DNA of 45,880 bases from Microvirga sp. KLBC 81 (GTDB lineage: Bacteria > Pseudomonadota > Alphaproteobacteria > Rhizobiales > Beijerinckiaceae): positions 1 through 45,880 of the forward strand of contig NZ_QDAH01000047.1 of NCBI RefSeq assembly GCF_003075415.1, written 5' to 3'. Shown here one piece after another: positions 31,396 to 40,944 of the stretch. The position numbers and the translations under genes are program-made. Position 1 is the first letter of the stretch. Every line of letters starts with the position of its first letter. The notes below the pieces were generated by a model that saw nothing but the letters and a program-made list of their open reading frames with translations, ran no database searches and was not told where the DNA came from.

Positions 31396-33296
31396 CGGCG
31401 GGCCTCTTTGCTGGCGGCCTTGTTCCAGTAGATTTCGTCGACCCGGTAGAGGCCGAGCATGGCCGTGGGTTCCCAGCTGTAGAGCGCCTTCGCCGGCAGT
31501 CCCTGCAGGCCGTTGCGGACCACGATGGGCTGCAGAGCTCCAGCCACCGTGCCGATCACCCATTGGTTCTCCGCATGGTTGCGCAGCATCTCCCGCCATA
31601 CCTTGTCCTGCACGGCCTCATCGCCGGTCGCCATCCAAGTGTCGTAGAGCTCTGAGAGGCGCTTGGCTTCGGGCATATCGATTGCCTCGCCGTTCATGCC
31701 CTTCGTCTCGACATACTGTCCCCATTTCGACCAAGCGTAATTGTCCTGACGCATGGGGGCGAATTCCGTCGGCGGCATGATGGGGGTGGGGATGGCGTTG
31801 TCGATACCGGGGGCTGCCACCATCACAGTGAGACCCGCGAAAGCGCGGTTGCGCAAGACCGTGCGGTCCTGCGGCTTTACGAAAAGCCTCACGCCGATCT
31901 CGCGCCAGAACTCGCTGATGAGGGTGAGCCCATCCACCACGAGGCTGCTCTCGCCATCCGTTTCGACGATGATCTCGAGCTCGCGCCCGTCCGGCAGCAG
32001 GCGAAAGCCCGCGCCGTTGCGCTCCGTCAGGCCAATCTCGTCGAGAAGCCGCGAGGCTTGAGCCGGATCGTATTGCGCATTCAGCGTGCGCAGTTCTTCT
32101 GAAAACAGAGGGCTTTCAGGCACCACTGTGTTGTTGCCCTCGGTTCCGAGGCCGAAGAGCAGGGCGTTGTTCAAGGTCTTACGGTCGATGCCGAGCGACA
32201 GGGCGCGGCGGAAGCGGACATCGCGATTGAGCTGGCGCCAGACAGGATCAACCGCATTGAGATTGGGATAAAGTGCCAGCTCCGTTCCCCGCGCATAGGG
32301 CCAGATCAGGGTCTTGTAACCCTGTACTCTCTCGCCTTCTTTCAACACCGGAATGTCGCCCATGGAGAGGCCGCGGAACAGAAGGTCCGTTTCGCCGGCA
32401 TTCGCCTTGGCGGCGAAGAGGCCGCCGGCGGACACGTCCATGATGATGCGGTCGACATAGGGCAACTGGTGCCCCTGCCTGTCGATGCGGTGGTAATAGG
32501 GATTGCGCTCGAAGACGAAGCGGTTCGCAGGTGCTGCGGTTGTCACCCGCCATGGCATGAGGGTCGGCAGATCCGGGTTCGTCTGCTCCTTCATGTCGTC
32601 CATGCGGTTATGAAGAGCTGCCCAGGATTTCAGCTTCTGCTGTTTCGCCTTTTCCTCCAAGGCAGCCTTGTCGGCATATTTTGCGTGGAACTGCTTGAGA
32701 TATTTCGAGGCTCTGTAAATGGCGGGATCGAGCGCACCTGCGAGCTGCGGCAGGAAACGCGGATTGGGCTTATCCCAGCTGTAACGGATTGTCCGCTCAT
32801 CGATGATCTCGAAGCGTGGAGACTTTCCATCCACCAGCATGAATTCGGGAGGGCCTGCGGGCGATAGATCCTTGTTGTGCGCGATGTCTTCCCAGTAGTA
32901 GCGGAAATCTTCCGCCGTGAAGGGTGTACCGTCGGACCAGCGATGACCTGCACGCAGGATAAATGTGAAGACCTTGTCGTCCTGATTATCGAATGTTTCG
33001 AGCAAATCGGGCTGGAGCTGCAGGTTTTTGTCGTAGCCGACGAGGCGAGTGTAGGAATAGGTTGAGATATAGCGGATGTCGCGGGCTCGGGGCACGAGCG
33101 TCACGATATCTCCGCCTTGCTGGCCGCTCGCCTCGACCACGAGCGGCGTCGATGGAACACGCTCGGCGATGGGCGGGAGGTTCTTCGCGTGGTCCTTGAA
33201 GAAGGGTGTTTCCTGCAGGTCCTGTGCCGCAGCCGGCAGCGCGAGAAGACAGCATACAAGGGCCAGAGCAAAGGGTTTCATCTGCAGCCGGATCAT
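31392..33296 (-). CDS. Periplasmic solute-binding protein, family 5
   Basis: 634 residues from ATG 33296, which overlaps the ATPase stop as TGATG. A signal peptide is clear (MKPFALALVCCLLALPAAAQ). SBP family 5 features are GDIVTLVPRARDIRYISTYS, FTFILRAGHRWSDGTPFTAE then DFRYYWEDI, and RFRRALSLGIDRKTLNNALL. At over 600 residues it is larger than DppA and closer in size to YejA-like proteins. It captures the ligand in the periplasm and delivers it to the two permeases encoded just downstream. No clue to the ligand is visible in the sequence; its location within a glycan-synthesis gene string is unusual. Confidence 0.92.
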   Translation of the reverse strand: MIRLQMKPFALALVCCLLALPAAAQDLQETPFFKDHAKNLPPIAERVPSTPLVVEASGQQGGDIVTLVPRARDIRYISTYSYTRLVGYDKNLQLQPDLLETFDNQDDKVFTFILRAGHRWSDGTPFTAEDFRYYWEDIAHNKDLSPAGPPEFMLVDGKSPRFEIIDERTIRYSWDKPNPRFLPQLAGALDPAIYRASKYLKQFHAKYADKAALEEKAKQQKLKSWAALHNRMDDMKEQTNPDLPTLMPWRVTTAAPANRFVFERNPYYHRIDRQGHQLPYVDRIIMDVSAGGLFAAKANAGETDLLFRGLSMGDIPVLKEGERVQGYKTLIWPYARGTELALYPNLNAVDPVWRQLNRDVRFRRALSLGIDRKTLNNALLFGLGTEGNNTVVPESPLFSEELRTLNAQYDPAQASRLLDEIGLTERNGAGFRLLPDGRELEIIVETDGESSLVVDGLTLISEFWREIGVRLFVKPQDRTVLRNRAFAGLTVMVAAPGIDNAIPTPIMPPTEFAPMRQDNYAWSKWGQYVETKGMNGEAIDMPEAKRLSELYDTWMATGDEAVQDKVWREMLRNHAENQWVIGTVAGALQPIVVRNGLQGLPAKALYSWEPTAMLGLYRVDEIYWNKAASKEARR

Positions 33297-35161
33297 CACG
33301 CAGCCTCCTGCGCCGTCACGCGCCCCAGACGGATTTTGTGGCCGGGTTCGATCTCCTTCATCACGCCGAACTCGTCATCCGGAATGCGGAAGGGCTCGGG
33401 CCATTCGGCCGGATTGGAGAACCGATCCGCCCGCAGTTTCGCAAAATCGAGGGGACGGTCGAGATCTGGATCCGGCACTGCGGCGAGAAGTGCCTGCGTG
33501 TAGGGATGCACCGGATTGCGGAAGAGGGAGGATTTAGGCGCTTCCTCGACGATATAGCCCCGGCACATCACCGCGATGGTGTCCGCAATATAATCCACCA
33601 CCGCGAGATTGTGGGACACGAAGAGGTAGGACAGCCCAAGTGCCGATTGCAGATCTTTCAGCAGGTTCAGAACCTGCGCCTGCACGGATACATCGAGGGC
33701 GGAGACCGGCTCGTCGCACAACAGCACGCGCGGCTCGAGGGCGAGCGCCCGCGCGATGCCGAGGCGCTGGCGCTGACCACCGGAGAATGAATGCGGATAG
33801 CGCCGTAGCGAGCGCTGATCGAGCCCCACCATGTCGAGCAGCTGCTTGACGCGCTCATAGCGTTCGTCCGGGGTGCCGATGTTGTGGATGCGCAAGGGCT
33901 CGGTGAGGAGCTCGTAGACCGTCATGCGCGGGTTGAGCGACGAGAACGGATCCTGAAAAATGAATTGCACGGAGCGACGATAGTCCGTCAGATCCTCGCC
34001 TTCGAGGCGGTGCACGTCTCTCGGTCCTGTGCCGTCATCGAACAGCACGCGCCCTGCATCGGGTTCGAGCGCACGCATGATCATCTTGGAGACAGTGGTC
34101 TTGCCGCATCCTGACTCACCCACCAGACCCAGCGTCTTGCCGGTGGGGAGTTCGAGATCGACCCCGTTCACGGCATGGATAATCCGCGGCTTGCCGAAGA
34201 TCCGGCTGGAGCGGAGCGTAAAGTACTTCGTCAAACCCTCGGCCTTGAGAATCGGGCCTCGGGGTTGCGGCCGCTCAGGCGCATGGACTCTTGCGAGCGT
34301 TGCGCTCTTCACTTCGCGGATCGGGGTCAGACGCTCGTTTTCCGCCATCGCAAAGCGCGGTACGGCACGCATGAGCGCCTGCAGATAGGGATGCTGCGCA
34401 TGGCGGAAGATCTCCTCGCGGGAGCCCGCCTCCATGATCCGACCGCGATACATGACCACCACGTCGTCGGCCACGTTCGCGACCACGCCGAGATCGTGCG
34501 TGATCAGCAGCACCGACATGCCAGTCTCGGCCTGAAGCTCCTTGATGAGATCGAGGATCTGGGCCTGCGTCGTCACGTCGAGAGCGGTGGTCGGCTCGTC
34601 CGCGATCAGAAGGGATGGACGCGTAATCAGCGCCATGGCGATCATGGCGCGCTGGCGAAGGCCTCCGGAGAGTTCGAACGGATAGGTGCGAAGCGCCCGC
34701 TTGGGGTCGGGAAAACCGACGCGCGCCAGCACCTCCATGGTGCGCTGCAGCGCCTCGGCCTTGCTCACATCCGCATGGATCAGGAGCGCTTCCGAAATCT
34801 GGTCGCCGATGGTGTGGAGCGGCGAGAGAGAGGTCATCGGCTCCTGAAAGATCATGGCGATGCGCCCGCCGCGAAGCAGGTGCATGGCCTCGCCCTCGGG
34901 CTTGAGGGCGGCGATGTCGATGGGGGTTTCGAGCGCGGGATCGTTGAAGATGATCGAGCCGCCGGTGATCCGAGCCTTCTTCGACAGAATCTGGAGAATG
35001 GCTTGAGCGGTCACCGACTTGCCGGAGCCGGATTCACCTACGAGCGCCACGGTCCTGCCCTTCGGGATGTCGAAGGTCAGGCCGTCCACCGCCCGGAAGT
35101 CTCCGGTATCGGTATGAAAGTCGACCGTCAGCTGACGGATCGACAGGAGCGGCGCTTCCAT
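33296..35161 (-). CDS. Fused peptide-type ABC transporter ATPase (two ATP-binding domains, YejF-like)
   Basis: 621 residues from ATG 35161, with TTGGAGAC upstream; TTG 35197 / ATG 35194 would overlap the previous gene and are less likely. Two complete cassettes are present. Domain 1 (about 5-260): Walker A GESGSGKSVT, signature LSGGLRQRAM, Walker B LLIADEPTTALD. Domain 2 (about 310-575): Walker A GESGCGKTTVSK, signature FSGGQRQRLGIARALALEP, Walker B LLCDEPVSALD. Each ends with the oligopeptide C-terminal segment (HPYLQALMRAVP; HPYTQALLAAVPDPD). Such DppD-DppF fusions power peptide, opine or microcin C importers. It is the first transporter gene after the glycosyltransferase block, 22 bp downstream. 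Confidence 0.94.
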   Translation of the reverse strand: MEAPLLSIRQLTVDFHTDTGDFRAVDGLTFDIPKGRTVALVGESGSGKSVTAQAILQILSKKARITGGSIIFNDPALETPIDIAALKPEGEAMHLLRGGRIAMIFQEPMTSLSPLHTIGDQISEALLIHADVSKAEALQRTMEVLARVGFPDPKRALRTYPFELSGGLRQRAMIAMALITRPSLLIADEPTTALDVTTQAQILDLIKELQAETGMSVLLITHDLGVVANVADDVVVMYRGRIMEAGSREEIFRHAQHPYLQALMRAVPRFAMAENERLTPIREVKSATLARVHAPERPQPRGPILKAEGLTKYFTLRSSRIFGKPRIIHAVNGVDLELPTGKTLGLVGESGCGKTTVSKMIMRALEPDAGRVLFDDGTGPRDVHRLEGEDLTDYRRSVQFIFQDPFSSLNPRMTVYELLTEPLRIHNIGTPDERYERVKQLLDMVGLDQRSLRRYPHSFSGGQRQRLGIARALALEPRVLLCDEPVSALDVSVQAQVLNLLKDLQSALGLSYLFVSHNLAVVDYIADTIAVMCRGYIVEEAPKSSLFRNPVHPYTQALLAAVPDPDLDRPLDFAKLRADRFSNPAEWPEPFRIPDDEFGVMKEIEPGHKIRLGRVTAQEAA

Positions 35162-35183
35162 GGGTGTCTCCAACGGGTCTCCA

Positions 35184-37118
35184 TCATAACGCATCAAGCC
35201 AAGGCTGTGATCCTGTTCTACCTGAAAAGGCTTGGTCAGGGCGCATAAGGGGAACCTCCCAATGGCCGAGCTGGATCATCAACTCCTCGCAAAACGACCA
35301 GATGACATTGTCATGAATCAAGTGGTGGGTCAGGAGACCAATGGGCTCCTCCCGGTCCGACTTGCCCGTCACGCGGCGGTCGATGGCGGCGGCCAGGCTC
35401 GCAATGATGAAAGCCGGATCGGCCAGGCTTCGCGTGCCGTGCCAGTCGATCGGATCGAGATGCGCGTTAACCTGCAGCAGGCCTTCGACCGGGAAGGCCG
35501 CTTTGCGATCGTTGAAGGTCGAGAGAGCCGAAATGCCCGAAGAGGGTAGATGCCGGACCAGTTCGGGCGAGATCCGGTTCCACGGCGGCACGAAAACCGG
35601 CAGAAGAGTGCCACCGAGTTTTTCCCGCGCCCTCCGCAAGGCTTGTTCAGCTTCTGCTGCCATGGTGGCGACGGGCCGGTGAGTTCCGAACTCGGCCTTC
35701 TTGTGTCCTTCAGGAGCGTGGTTCGCGTGAGACCAGCCGTGAACCAGGGCGAAGGCGGTATCCTCGCTCTGCAGGCGCTTGCCCAACGAGGCTTCGAGCC
35801 GATGAGGAATGACCGCGAGCGCGACACTGGCTTCGGCGCGACGGCTCAAGGAGAGAAGCCGATCGAGCTGGGGCGTATCGGCCGCCGCATCGTCGTCCCG
35901 CCACCAGACGCGGATGGGGCAGCCGTGATCCCTGGCGCGTGCGAGTGCCTGTTCCACCGGGGACCAGTCGTTGGGGCGATGGAGGGCAGGACGGGCCAAG
36001 GCGAGGCTTTCCGCAATGGCAACGCTCTGGCGTGCCCCATCGAGGTTGATGTGCGGGGGCAGCAGTGGCGAGCGCGACAGGGTGAGCCGCACGGCCTCGG
36101 TAAGATGCCGAGGGGATAGGTCCGTTTCAGGGACGATCTCGGCAAGGCCAAGCGCCTTCAGGCGTTCGGCCCGCAGGCGCTGTTCGGTTTCGTGACCTGC
36201 CTCGAAGGGAACGAGAATCGATCTGACCCCGCTGCGCAGAAGGTCCACCACCGTGTTGTAGCCCGCCTGGCTGATGGACAGTTCGGCTTGCGCCAGCAAC
36301 GTACGGAAATCCGGCCTTGCGCGCTCCACCGTCACATGGGCTGGCGCGCTGTCGTGAAGAGCCGCGAAATCGGAATCCGCAACGCCGCGTCCGATCAGGA
36401 TTCGCCAGGGCTTGTCAGTGATCTCTTTCGCGGCTGCGATGGCGGCGCGGTAGAGCGGGAGGCTTGCGGCGCTCGATCCGCCGGAAACGAGAATGCCATG
36501 GCGTGCTCCCGATGGCAGCGGCTCTGGGCTCTCGTCCACATAGCCGGTGTAGCGAATGAGCGGGCGGATGCTCTCGTCCACAGGCCACGTGGCCTCCAGA
36601 GGCACGATCCGCGGGTCGCCATGAACGAGGACGGCGTCATAGCTTTCAAGAACACGTGCGTGCGTTTCCTCGATGCGACCCGGCTTCGAAGGTGAGGCGA
36701 GGATGTCGCGGATGGAGCAGAGAATGAGCGGACGTGGGCTCAAGCGCCGTGCTTCGTTGATGAGCGTCATGAACTCATCCGCCAGCACGCGGCGGCCAAA
36801 GGGAAAGAGTTCGGTGATGATGACGTCCGGGCGGGCTGCCCTCAATGTCTGAAGAAGAAGGATGCGGCGCTCCGCCAGCCGGAAGTTGTGAACGGGCGCG
36901 CCGTCCTCATCGAGCAGCGCCTTGAAGTCCGTGCCGATGGTTCGCACCGGCGGCAGCTGAACAAACGTAATGCGGTCAAGACCCGTAGGACGGGACGGGC
37001 TTCCGCCTGAAACGAGCGTGGTCTCATGGCCTTCCCGCGCGAAGGCACGCGCAAGAGCGGCCGCTCGCGTGAGATGACCCGCTCCCAAGAGATGGGTGAC
37101 GACGATCAGGACGCGCAA
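35184..37118 (-). CDS. Fusion: MurG-like glycosyltransferase plus polysaccharide-deacetylase-like domain
   Basis: 644 residues from TTG 37118, overlapping the upstream gene by 13 bp. Residues 1-370 form a GT-B glycosyltransferase of the MurG/GT28 type: MRVLIVVTHLLGAGHLTRAA with the GxGHLxR motif, VLVHGDPRIVPLEATWP, GILVSGGSSAASLPLYRAAI, and the nucleotide-sugar block AELSISQAGYNTVVDLLRSG then ILVPFEAGHETEQRLRAERL. Residues 400-630 resemble NodB-type deacetylases: RVWWRDDDAA near 404 (Asp pair), LVHGWSHANHAPEG near 459 (His-x3-His), FVPPWNRISP near 514, and LTHHLIHD near 597. One polypeptide could thus transfer and then deacetylate an amino sugar. It acts at the cytoplasmic face unless exported; no signal is seen. 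Confidence 0.8.
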   Translation of the reverse strand: MRVLIVVTHLLGAGHLTRAAALARAFAREGHETTLVSGGSPSRPTGLDRITFVQLPPVRTIGTDFKALLDEDGAPVHNFRLAERRILLLQTLRAARPDVIITELFPFGRRVLADEFMTLINEARRLSPRPLILCSIRDILASPSKPGRIEETHARVLESYDAVLVHGDPRIVPLEATWPVDESIRPLIRYTGYVDESPEPLPSGARHGILVSGGSSAASLPLYRAAIAAAKEITDKPWRILIGRGVADSDFAALHDSAPAHVTVERARPDFRTLLAQAELSISQAGYNTVVDLLRSGVRSILVPFEAGHETEQRLRAERLKALGLAEIVPETDLSPRHLTEAVRLTLSRSPLLPPHINLDGARQSVAIAESLALARPALHRPNDWSPVEQALARARDHGCPIRVWWRDDDAAADTPQLDRLLSLSRRAEASVALAVIPHRLEASLGKRLQSEDTAFALVHGWSHANHAPEGHKKAEFGTHRPVATMAAEAEQALRRAREKLGGTLLPVFVPPWNRISPELVRHLPSSGISALSTFNDRKAAFPVEGLLQVNAHLDPIDWHGTRSLADPAFIIASLAAAIDRRVTGKSDREEPIGLLTHHLIHDNVIWSFCEELMIQLGHWEVPLMRPDQAFSGRTGSQPWLDAL

Positions 37119-38248
37119 GCTCGTGCTCCTCTTGTCGACGTGAGGGAGGACAAAGCCTCGCGTAGCCGCGTGGCCGCGCCATCGAGGGTGCGCTCCTTCA
37201 TCACGAAGCGGCGCGCCTCATCGCCAAGGTGCCGAAGCCGTTCAGGATGTTCAAGCAAGTCTCTCATCGCATCCGCGAAAGCTGTAGCATCGCCGGGCAA
37301 GGTCAACAGTCCTGTCCTTCCATGCTCCACCACGCTTGAGACACCACCGAAATTGCCGGCAATCACGGCACAGCCGAAGAGCTGCGCCTCCAGCAGCACC
37401 ATGCCGTAGGCCTCGTTGACGGCGGGCCAGACGAAAAGATCGGCCGCCTCATAAAGGGCCGCGAGATCGCTCCTGCTTTCGATCCGCCCATGAAAGCGCA
37501 CACGGCCCAGGAAAGGCGCGAACAGATGTTCGACCTCTGCGCGTGCCTCGCCATCGCCAACGATGTCGAGCGACCAGGAGAGATGCGTGACCTTCTCGAG
37601 CGCGCTCGCAAGAATGCGATAGGAGGCGCACTTGTCACCTTCGCGCATCATGGCCACCGTGAGAAGGCGTGGTGCGCCTGCATTGCGAGGAGAGGAGGGG
37701 GGCAGCCATTCCGAGGCGTCCAGGAATGGCGGTAAATCGATCAGGATCTGATGAGCCGGACGCGCCTGTTCCAGCGCGATCCGGTCCCTGGCCGTCATCA
37801 CGAAGATTGCATTGGCCTGATCGAGCGCTTCTTCCGCACCTTCATGGGCCAGAGACCAGAGCCCTTGCGCACGTTTTGCGGCGCGTGAGCCTTCGACGAT
37901 CACATAAGGGATGTCGAGAGCCTCGCTCACCAGTGGGCCGATCCAATCGGGCGCCTTGTAATAGACGTGATAGGTGAACCATAGGCAAGGGCGCTGCGGT
38001 TCCGGCAGGCTCTCGTAATGGACAATGAGGCGTGAGGCTTCCGCCAGCGATTGCTGTTTCAGGTTCTCCTGAACCTGTCTGTCGCCGGCCTTGTCGAGGG
38101 TTCGCAATTCGCTGGCGAGCTGCGGGACAAACCCTGCGGCGTCGAGCGCCTTCATCAGAAGGCGCGCCATGGTGCGGTCGCCCGAAGGGAGTGGGTGGTT
38201 CGGGCTCTTCAGCGGGGCATAGAACGCGACAGGCTTCTTGGCGCTCAC
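37106..38248 (-). CDS. Glycosyltransferase family 4-like
   Basis: 380 residues from GTG 38248, overlapping the preceding stop as GTGA. The N-terminal GT-B half has FYAPLKSPNHPLPSGDRTMA and FTYHVYYKAPDWIGPLVSEA. The C-terminal Glycos_transf_1 half contains RLLTVAMMREGDKCASYRIL, LDIVGDGEARAEVEHLF, VRFHGRIESRSDLAALYEAA, and the E-x7-E block NEAYGMVLLEAQLFGCAVIA. It transfers a sugar from a nucleotide donor to an unknown acceptor in the cytoplasm, presumably for the same glycan as its neighbours. Confidence 0.88.
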   Translation of the reverse strand: MSAKKPVAFYAPLKSPNHPLPSGDRTMARLLMKALDAAGFVPQLASELRTLDKAGDRQVQENLKQQSLAEASRLIVHYESLPEPQRPCLWFTYHVYYKAPDWIGPLVSEALDIPYVIVEGSRAAKRAQGLWSLAHEGAEEALDQANAIFVMTARDRIALEQARPAHQILIDLPPFLDASEWLPPSSPRNAGAPRLLTVAMMREGDKCASYRILASALEKVTHLSWSLDIVGDGEARAEVEHLFAPFLGRVRFHGRIESRSDLAALYEAADLFVWPAVNEAYGMVLLEAQLFGCAVIAGNFGGVSSVVEHGRTGLLTLPGDATAFADAMRDLLEHPERLRHLGDEARRFVMKERTLDGAATRLREALSSLTSTRGARACAS

Positions 38249-39513
38249 ACCGGCTCCGGTTCTTTCAGGTTGCCGACAAGAGCGCGAAAGCGCTCCTCGA
38301 GCCGATCGATGCCGCCTTCCATGGAGAAGTCCTGGCGAAGGCGGCGATAGGCTGCATCACCCAAAATTTTTCGCCGCTCGGGTTCGCGGGCAAGAAGATT
38401 GAGTGCGTTCGACAACGCCTCCCAATCGCCGGGCGGTACGAGCTGCCCCTCCGCGCCGTCGCGGACGAATTCAGGGATTCCGGCAAAGTTCGTGGCGACA
38501 ATTGCGAGCCCCTGACTCGCGGCTTCCATGATCACATTCGGCAATCCGTCCTGATCGCCGGAGGCCGCTTGCTTGGACGGCAGCACGAAGAGATCGGCCT
38601 CGCGCAACAGCGAAACGATGTCGGGCTGCGCTTTCGATCCCAGGAAGGCGACCTTGTCGGCAATGCCCGCCTGTTGCGCCTGTTTTTTCAGGCTGCTCAG
38701 CAGTTCTCCGCCGCCGATATGCGCGAAGCGCCAGTGCAGATCACCCGGCAGGGCGGCGAGCGCCTGGATCAGATCGCGATAGCCTTTCTTCGCCACGGCG
38801 CGCCCAACGGATACGATCCGCACCGGGTCCATCGGATTGGTGCCGTCGCGCGCCGGGCGGTTCTCGGGCTGAGTGGGAAAGCGGGAAAGGTCGAGCCCAT
38901 GATAAACGAGCGAGACGCGATCGGGTGAAGACAGCGCCTGCAGGTTCTCCGCGCCATGTGCAGTGCAGGTCACGCCCCAGAGCGCTTCCTGCATCTTCTC
39001 GCGCTTTTCCCAATCGGGTGTCGTCCAGATGTCCTTGGCGTGAGCCGAGAAGGTCCAGGTACGCCCGGTGAGAAGCGCTGCATAGCGCACGACGGAAGCG
39101 GGTGTGTGGAGATAGTGGACATGCAGGTGCCTCACGTCGGCGGGCAGTTCCCGCGCCATGACGAAGGCCTGTCCCAATCGGCGCACGCGGTTGGCGGTGA
39201 GGTCCCGCTTCAGGTCGCGCCAGAACGCTCTCATTGCAGGGCCAAAGCCTTTCTGCCCCAGGCACCAGAACGCACCTTTGAGAACGCGCAGCGGCTCCTC
39301 GTAGAGATATTCCGGCAGATAGGTCACCCGCGCCTCGATCTTCTTGTGCATGGGGTGCACGGCCCGCTCCGTCGGATGACGGAGAGACCAGATCTCGAGA
39401 TCAAGCCCACGATCCTGAAGCGCCAGAATTTCCTGCGCGATGAAGGTTTCCGAAAGGCGCGGATAACCTTTGACGACAATGGCGATTCGCCGGGCTGTAG
39501 GTGACGGGAGCAT
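38245..39513 (-). CDS. Glycosyltransferase family 4 (exopolysaccharide type)
   Basis: 422 residues from ATG 39513. IAIVVKGYPRLSETFIAQEI, DLEIWSLRHPTERAVHPMHK and HLHVHYLHTPASVVRYAALL (the H-x-H segment seen in colanic-acid-type enzymes such as WcaL) mark the N-terminal domain. The C-terminal donor domain shows RIVSVGRAVAKKGYRDLIQA, VAFLGSKAQPDIVSLLREAD and DGLPNVIMEAASQGLAIVAT. It probably adds a sugar during assembly of a surface polysaccharide. It stops 4 bp inside the next gene and follows the first gene of the string after 8 bp. Confidence 0.9.
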   Translation of the reverse strand: MLPSPTARRIAIVVKGYPRLSETFIAQEILALQDRGLDLEIWSLRHPTERAVHPMHKKIEARVTYLPEYLYEEPLRVLKGAFWCLGQKGFGPAMRAFWRDLKRDLTANRVRRLGQAFVMARELPADVRHLHVHYLHTPASVVRYAALLTGRTWTFSAHAKDIWTTPDWEKREKMQEALWGVTCTAHGAENLQALSSPDRVSLVYHGLDLSRFPTQPENRPARDGTNPMDPVRIVSVGRAVAKKGYRDLIQALAALPGDLHWRFAHIGGGELLSSLKKQAQQAGIADKVAFLGSKAQPDIVSLLREADLFVLPSKQAASGDQDGLPNVIMEAASQGLAIVATNFAGIPEFVRDGAEGQLVPPGDWEALSNALNLLAREPERRKILGDAAYRRLRQDFSMEGGIDRLEERFRALVGNLKEPEPV

Positions 39514-39521
39514 CAGAAGTT

Positions 39522-40799
39522 TTACTCGGCCGCCTGATGATAGGCTGGCTTGGACGGGGTTGCAGGCTCGGCGAGAGCCTTAAGCCGCTCCTTCACCCGG
39601 TCAAGCCCATCGAGAAGGCCGGGAATGGTAACCTCCGACGGACGCGGCTGCGAGGAGAGGCCACGCAGGGCCTGCGCCATACGCTCCGGCGTGCGCGGTC
39701 TCTTGTAATCGCTCAGCATGCGAACGAGACCGAGACGTTCGGCCTCGACGGCGCGAATATATTGCTCGAGCCGCGGCCTCGTGCGTGGCACGATCAGGGT
39801 GCGCTTGTCGAAGGAGAGCGCCTCGCAGAACGTGTTGTAGCCGCCCATGGCCACGATGGCGTCCGCCTTCTTCATCAGCCGTTCGATCTTGGTGTCGAAG
39901 GATATGGCGTCGAGCTTCGGCTGCTGGGCGATGCGTTCCATGAAGGCGCGGCGCTGATCGCGGTCGATGAAGGGACCAAAGACGATCAGCGCGGGCTGCT
40001 CCAGCGTCGGGTCGGCCTCATAGGCCGAGATCACCCAGTCGATGAGATCGTCACCGTCCCCGCCACCACCGGTGGTGACAAGGATGAAAGGCTGCTTCGT
40101 GATCTTCGGGTATTTGGTCAGCGATGGGGTGGGTGGCTCCTCCCGGCGCAGATAGCCGGTATAGGTGATGCGCCTGCTCACCTCTTCCGGCAGGTCCAGG
40201 GCCTCGAGCGGCTGATACACGTCCTTCAGGCCGTAGACCCAGATATCGTCATAGTAGCGGACGAGCGCTTCCTTGGCGCCCTTCCGGTCCCATTCGGGCA
40301 CGAGAAGGGTCGGCTCGTCCATCACGTCGCGGATGCCGAGCACGAGGCGGCAGCCGCTTGCCTGCAGATAGTCGAGGGCAGGCACCACCTCGCCGCGAAA
40401 GCCGGTGGGCTCCTTGTCGACGATGAACACATCCGGCTGAAACGCCTTCGCGGTCTGGAGGATGAGCGCCTGACGCAGGCCGACGGCCTCGTCGATGCTC
40501 ACATTGAGGTTGAGGCTGCGATAATCCCCATCCGGGAGTTTGGTCACGCCGGGGATGCGGATGTAGTCGACGCCGCTGCCGAACTCGAAATTGCCGATCA
40601 CGGGTGAGCCCGAGATGATCAGCACCGAGGCGTCCGACTGGTCGCTGACGATGGCGTTGGCGATAGCGCGCGAACGGCGCAGATGCCCAAGCCCGAAGGT
40701 GTCGTGGCTGTAGATCAGAACCCGAGAGCCTCTGGCCATGCCGAGCAGGGCCAAGTGCGGATCAGGATCCTTGTTCACGCTGGTCGCCAAATCCGCCAT
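39522..40799 (-). CDS. COG4671-type predicted glycosyltransferase (MurG-like)
   Basis: 425 residues from ATG 40799; ATG 40826 is an upstream alternative. GSRVLIYSHDTFGLGHLRRS is the glycine-rich GT-B entry with GLGHLRR. The rest fits the COG4671 family: VFIVDKEPTGFRGEVVPALD, LVLGIRDVMDEPTLLVPEWD, ITYTGYLRREEPP, FILVTTGGGGDGDDLIDWVI, and the donor block KADAIVAMGGYNTFCEALSF followed by TLIVPRTRPRLEQYIRA. It opens the long minus-strand string and faces the ABC-like gene at 40945 across a 145-bp divergent gap, where the shared promoters must lie. Donor and acceptor are unknown. Confidence 0.88.
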   Translation of the reverse strand: MADLATSVNKDPDPHLALLGMARGSRVLIYSHDTFGLGHLRRSRAIANAIVSDQSDASVLIISGSPVIGNFEFGSGVDYIRIPGVTKLPDGDYRSLNLNVSIDEAVGLRQALILQTAKAFQPDVFIVDKEPTGFRGEVVPALDYLQASGCRLVLGIRDVMDEPTLLVPEWDRKGAKEALVRYYDDIWVYGLKDVYQPLEALDLPEEVSRRITYTGYLRREEPPTPSLTKYPKITKQPFILVTTGGGGDGDDLIDWVISAYEADPTLEQPALIVFGPFIDRDQRRAFMERIAQQPKLDAISFDTKIERLMKKADAIVAMGGYNTFCEALSFDKRTLIVPRTRPRLEQYIRAVEAERLGLVRMLSDYKRPRTPERMAQALRGLSSQPRPSEVTIPGLLDGLDRVKERLKALAEPATPSKPAYHQAAE

Positions 40800-40944
40800 G
40801 CGGGTGCCCCTTGGCAGGAGGTGCATCGGTTGACGACGCAGCCTCCGTCTCTACCTCTTCTAAAGCCCCACCCGATCAGATAAGACAGCGATCACGATCG
40901 GGAAGAGGTTCATTCCAGAGTTTAAGTGGTATAACTTTACGTCA

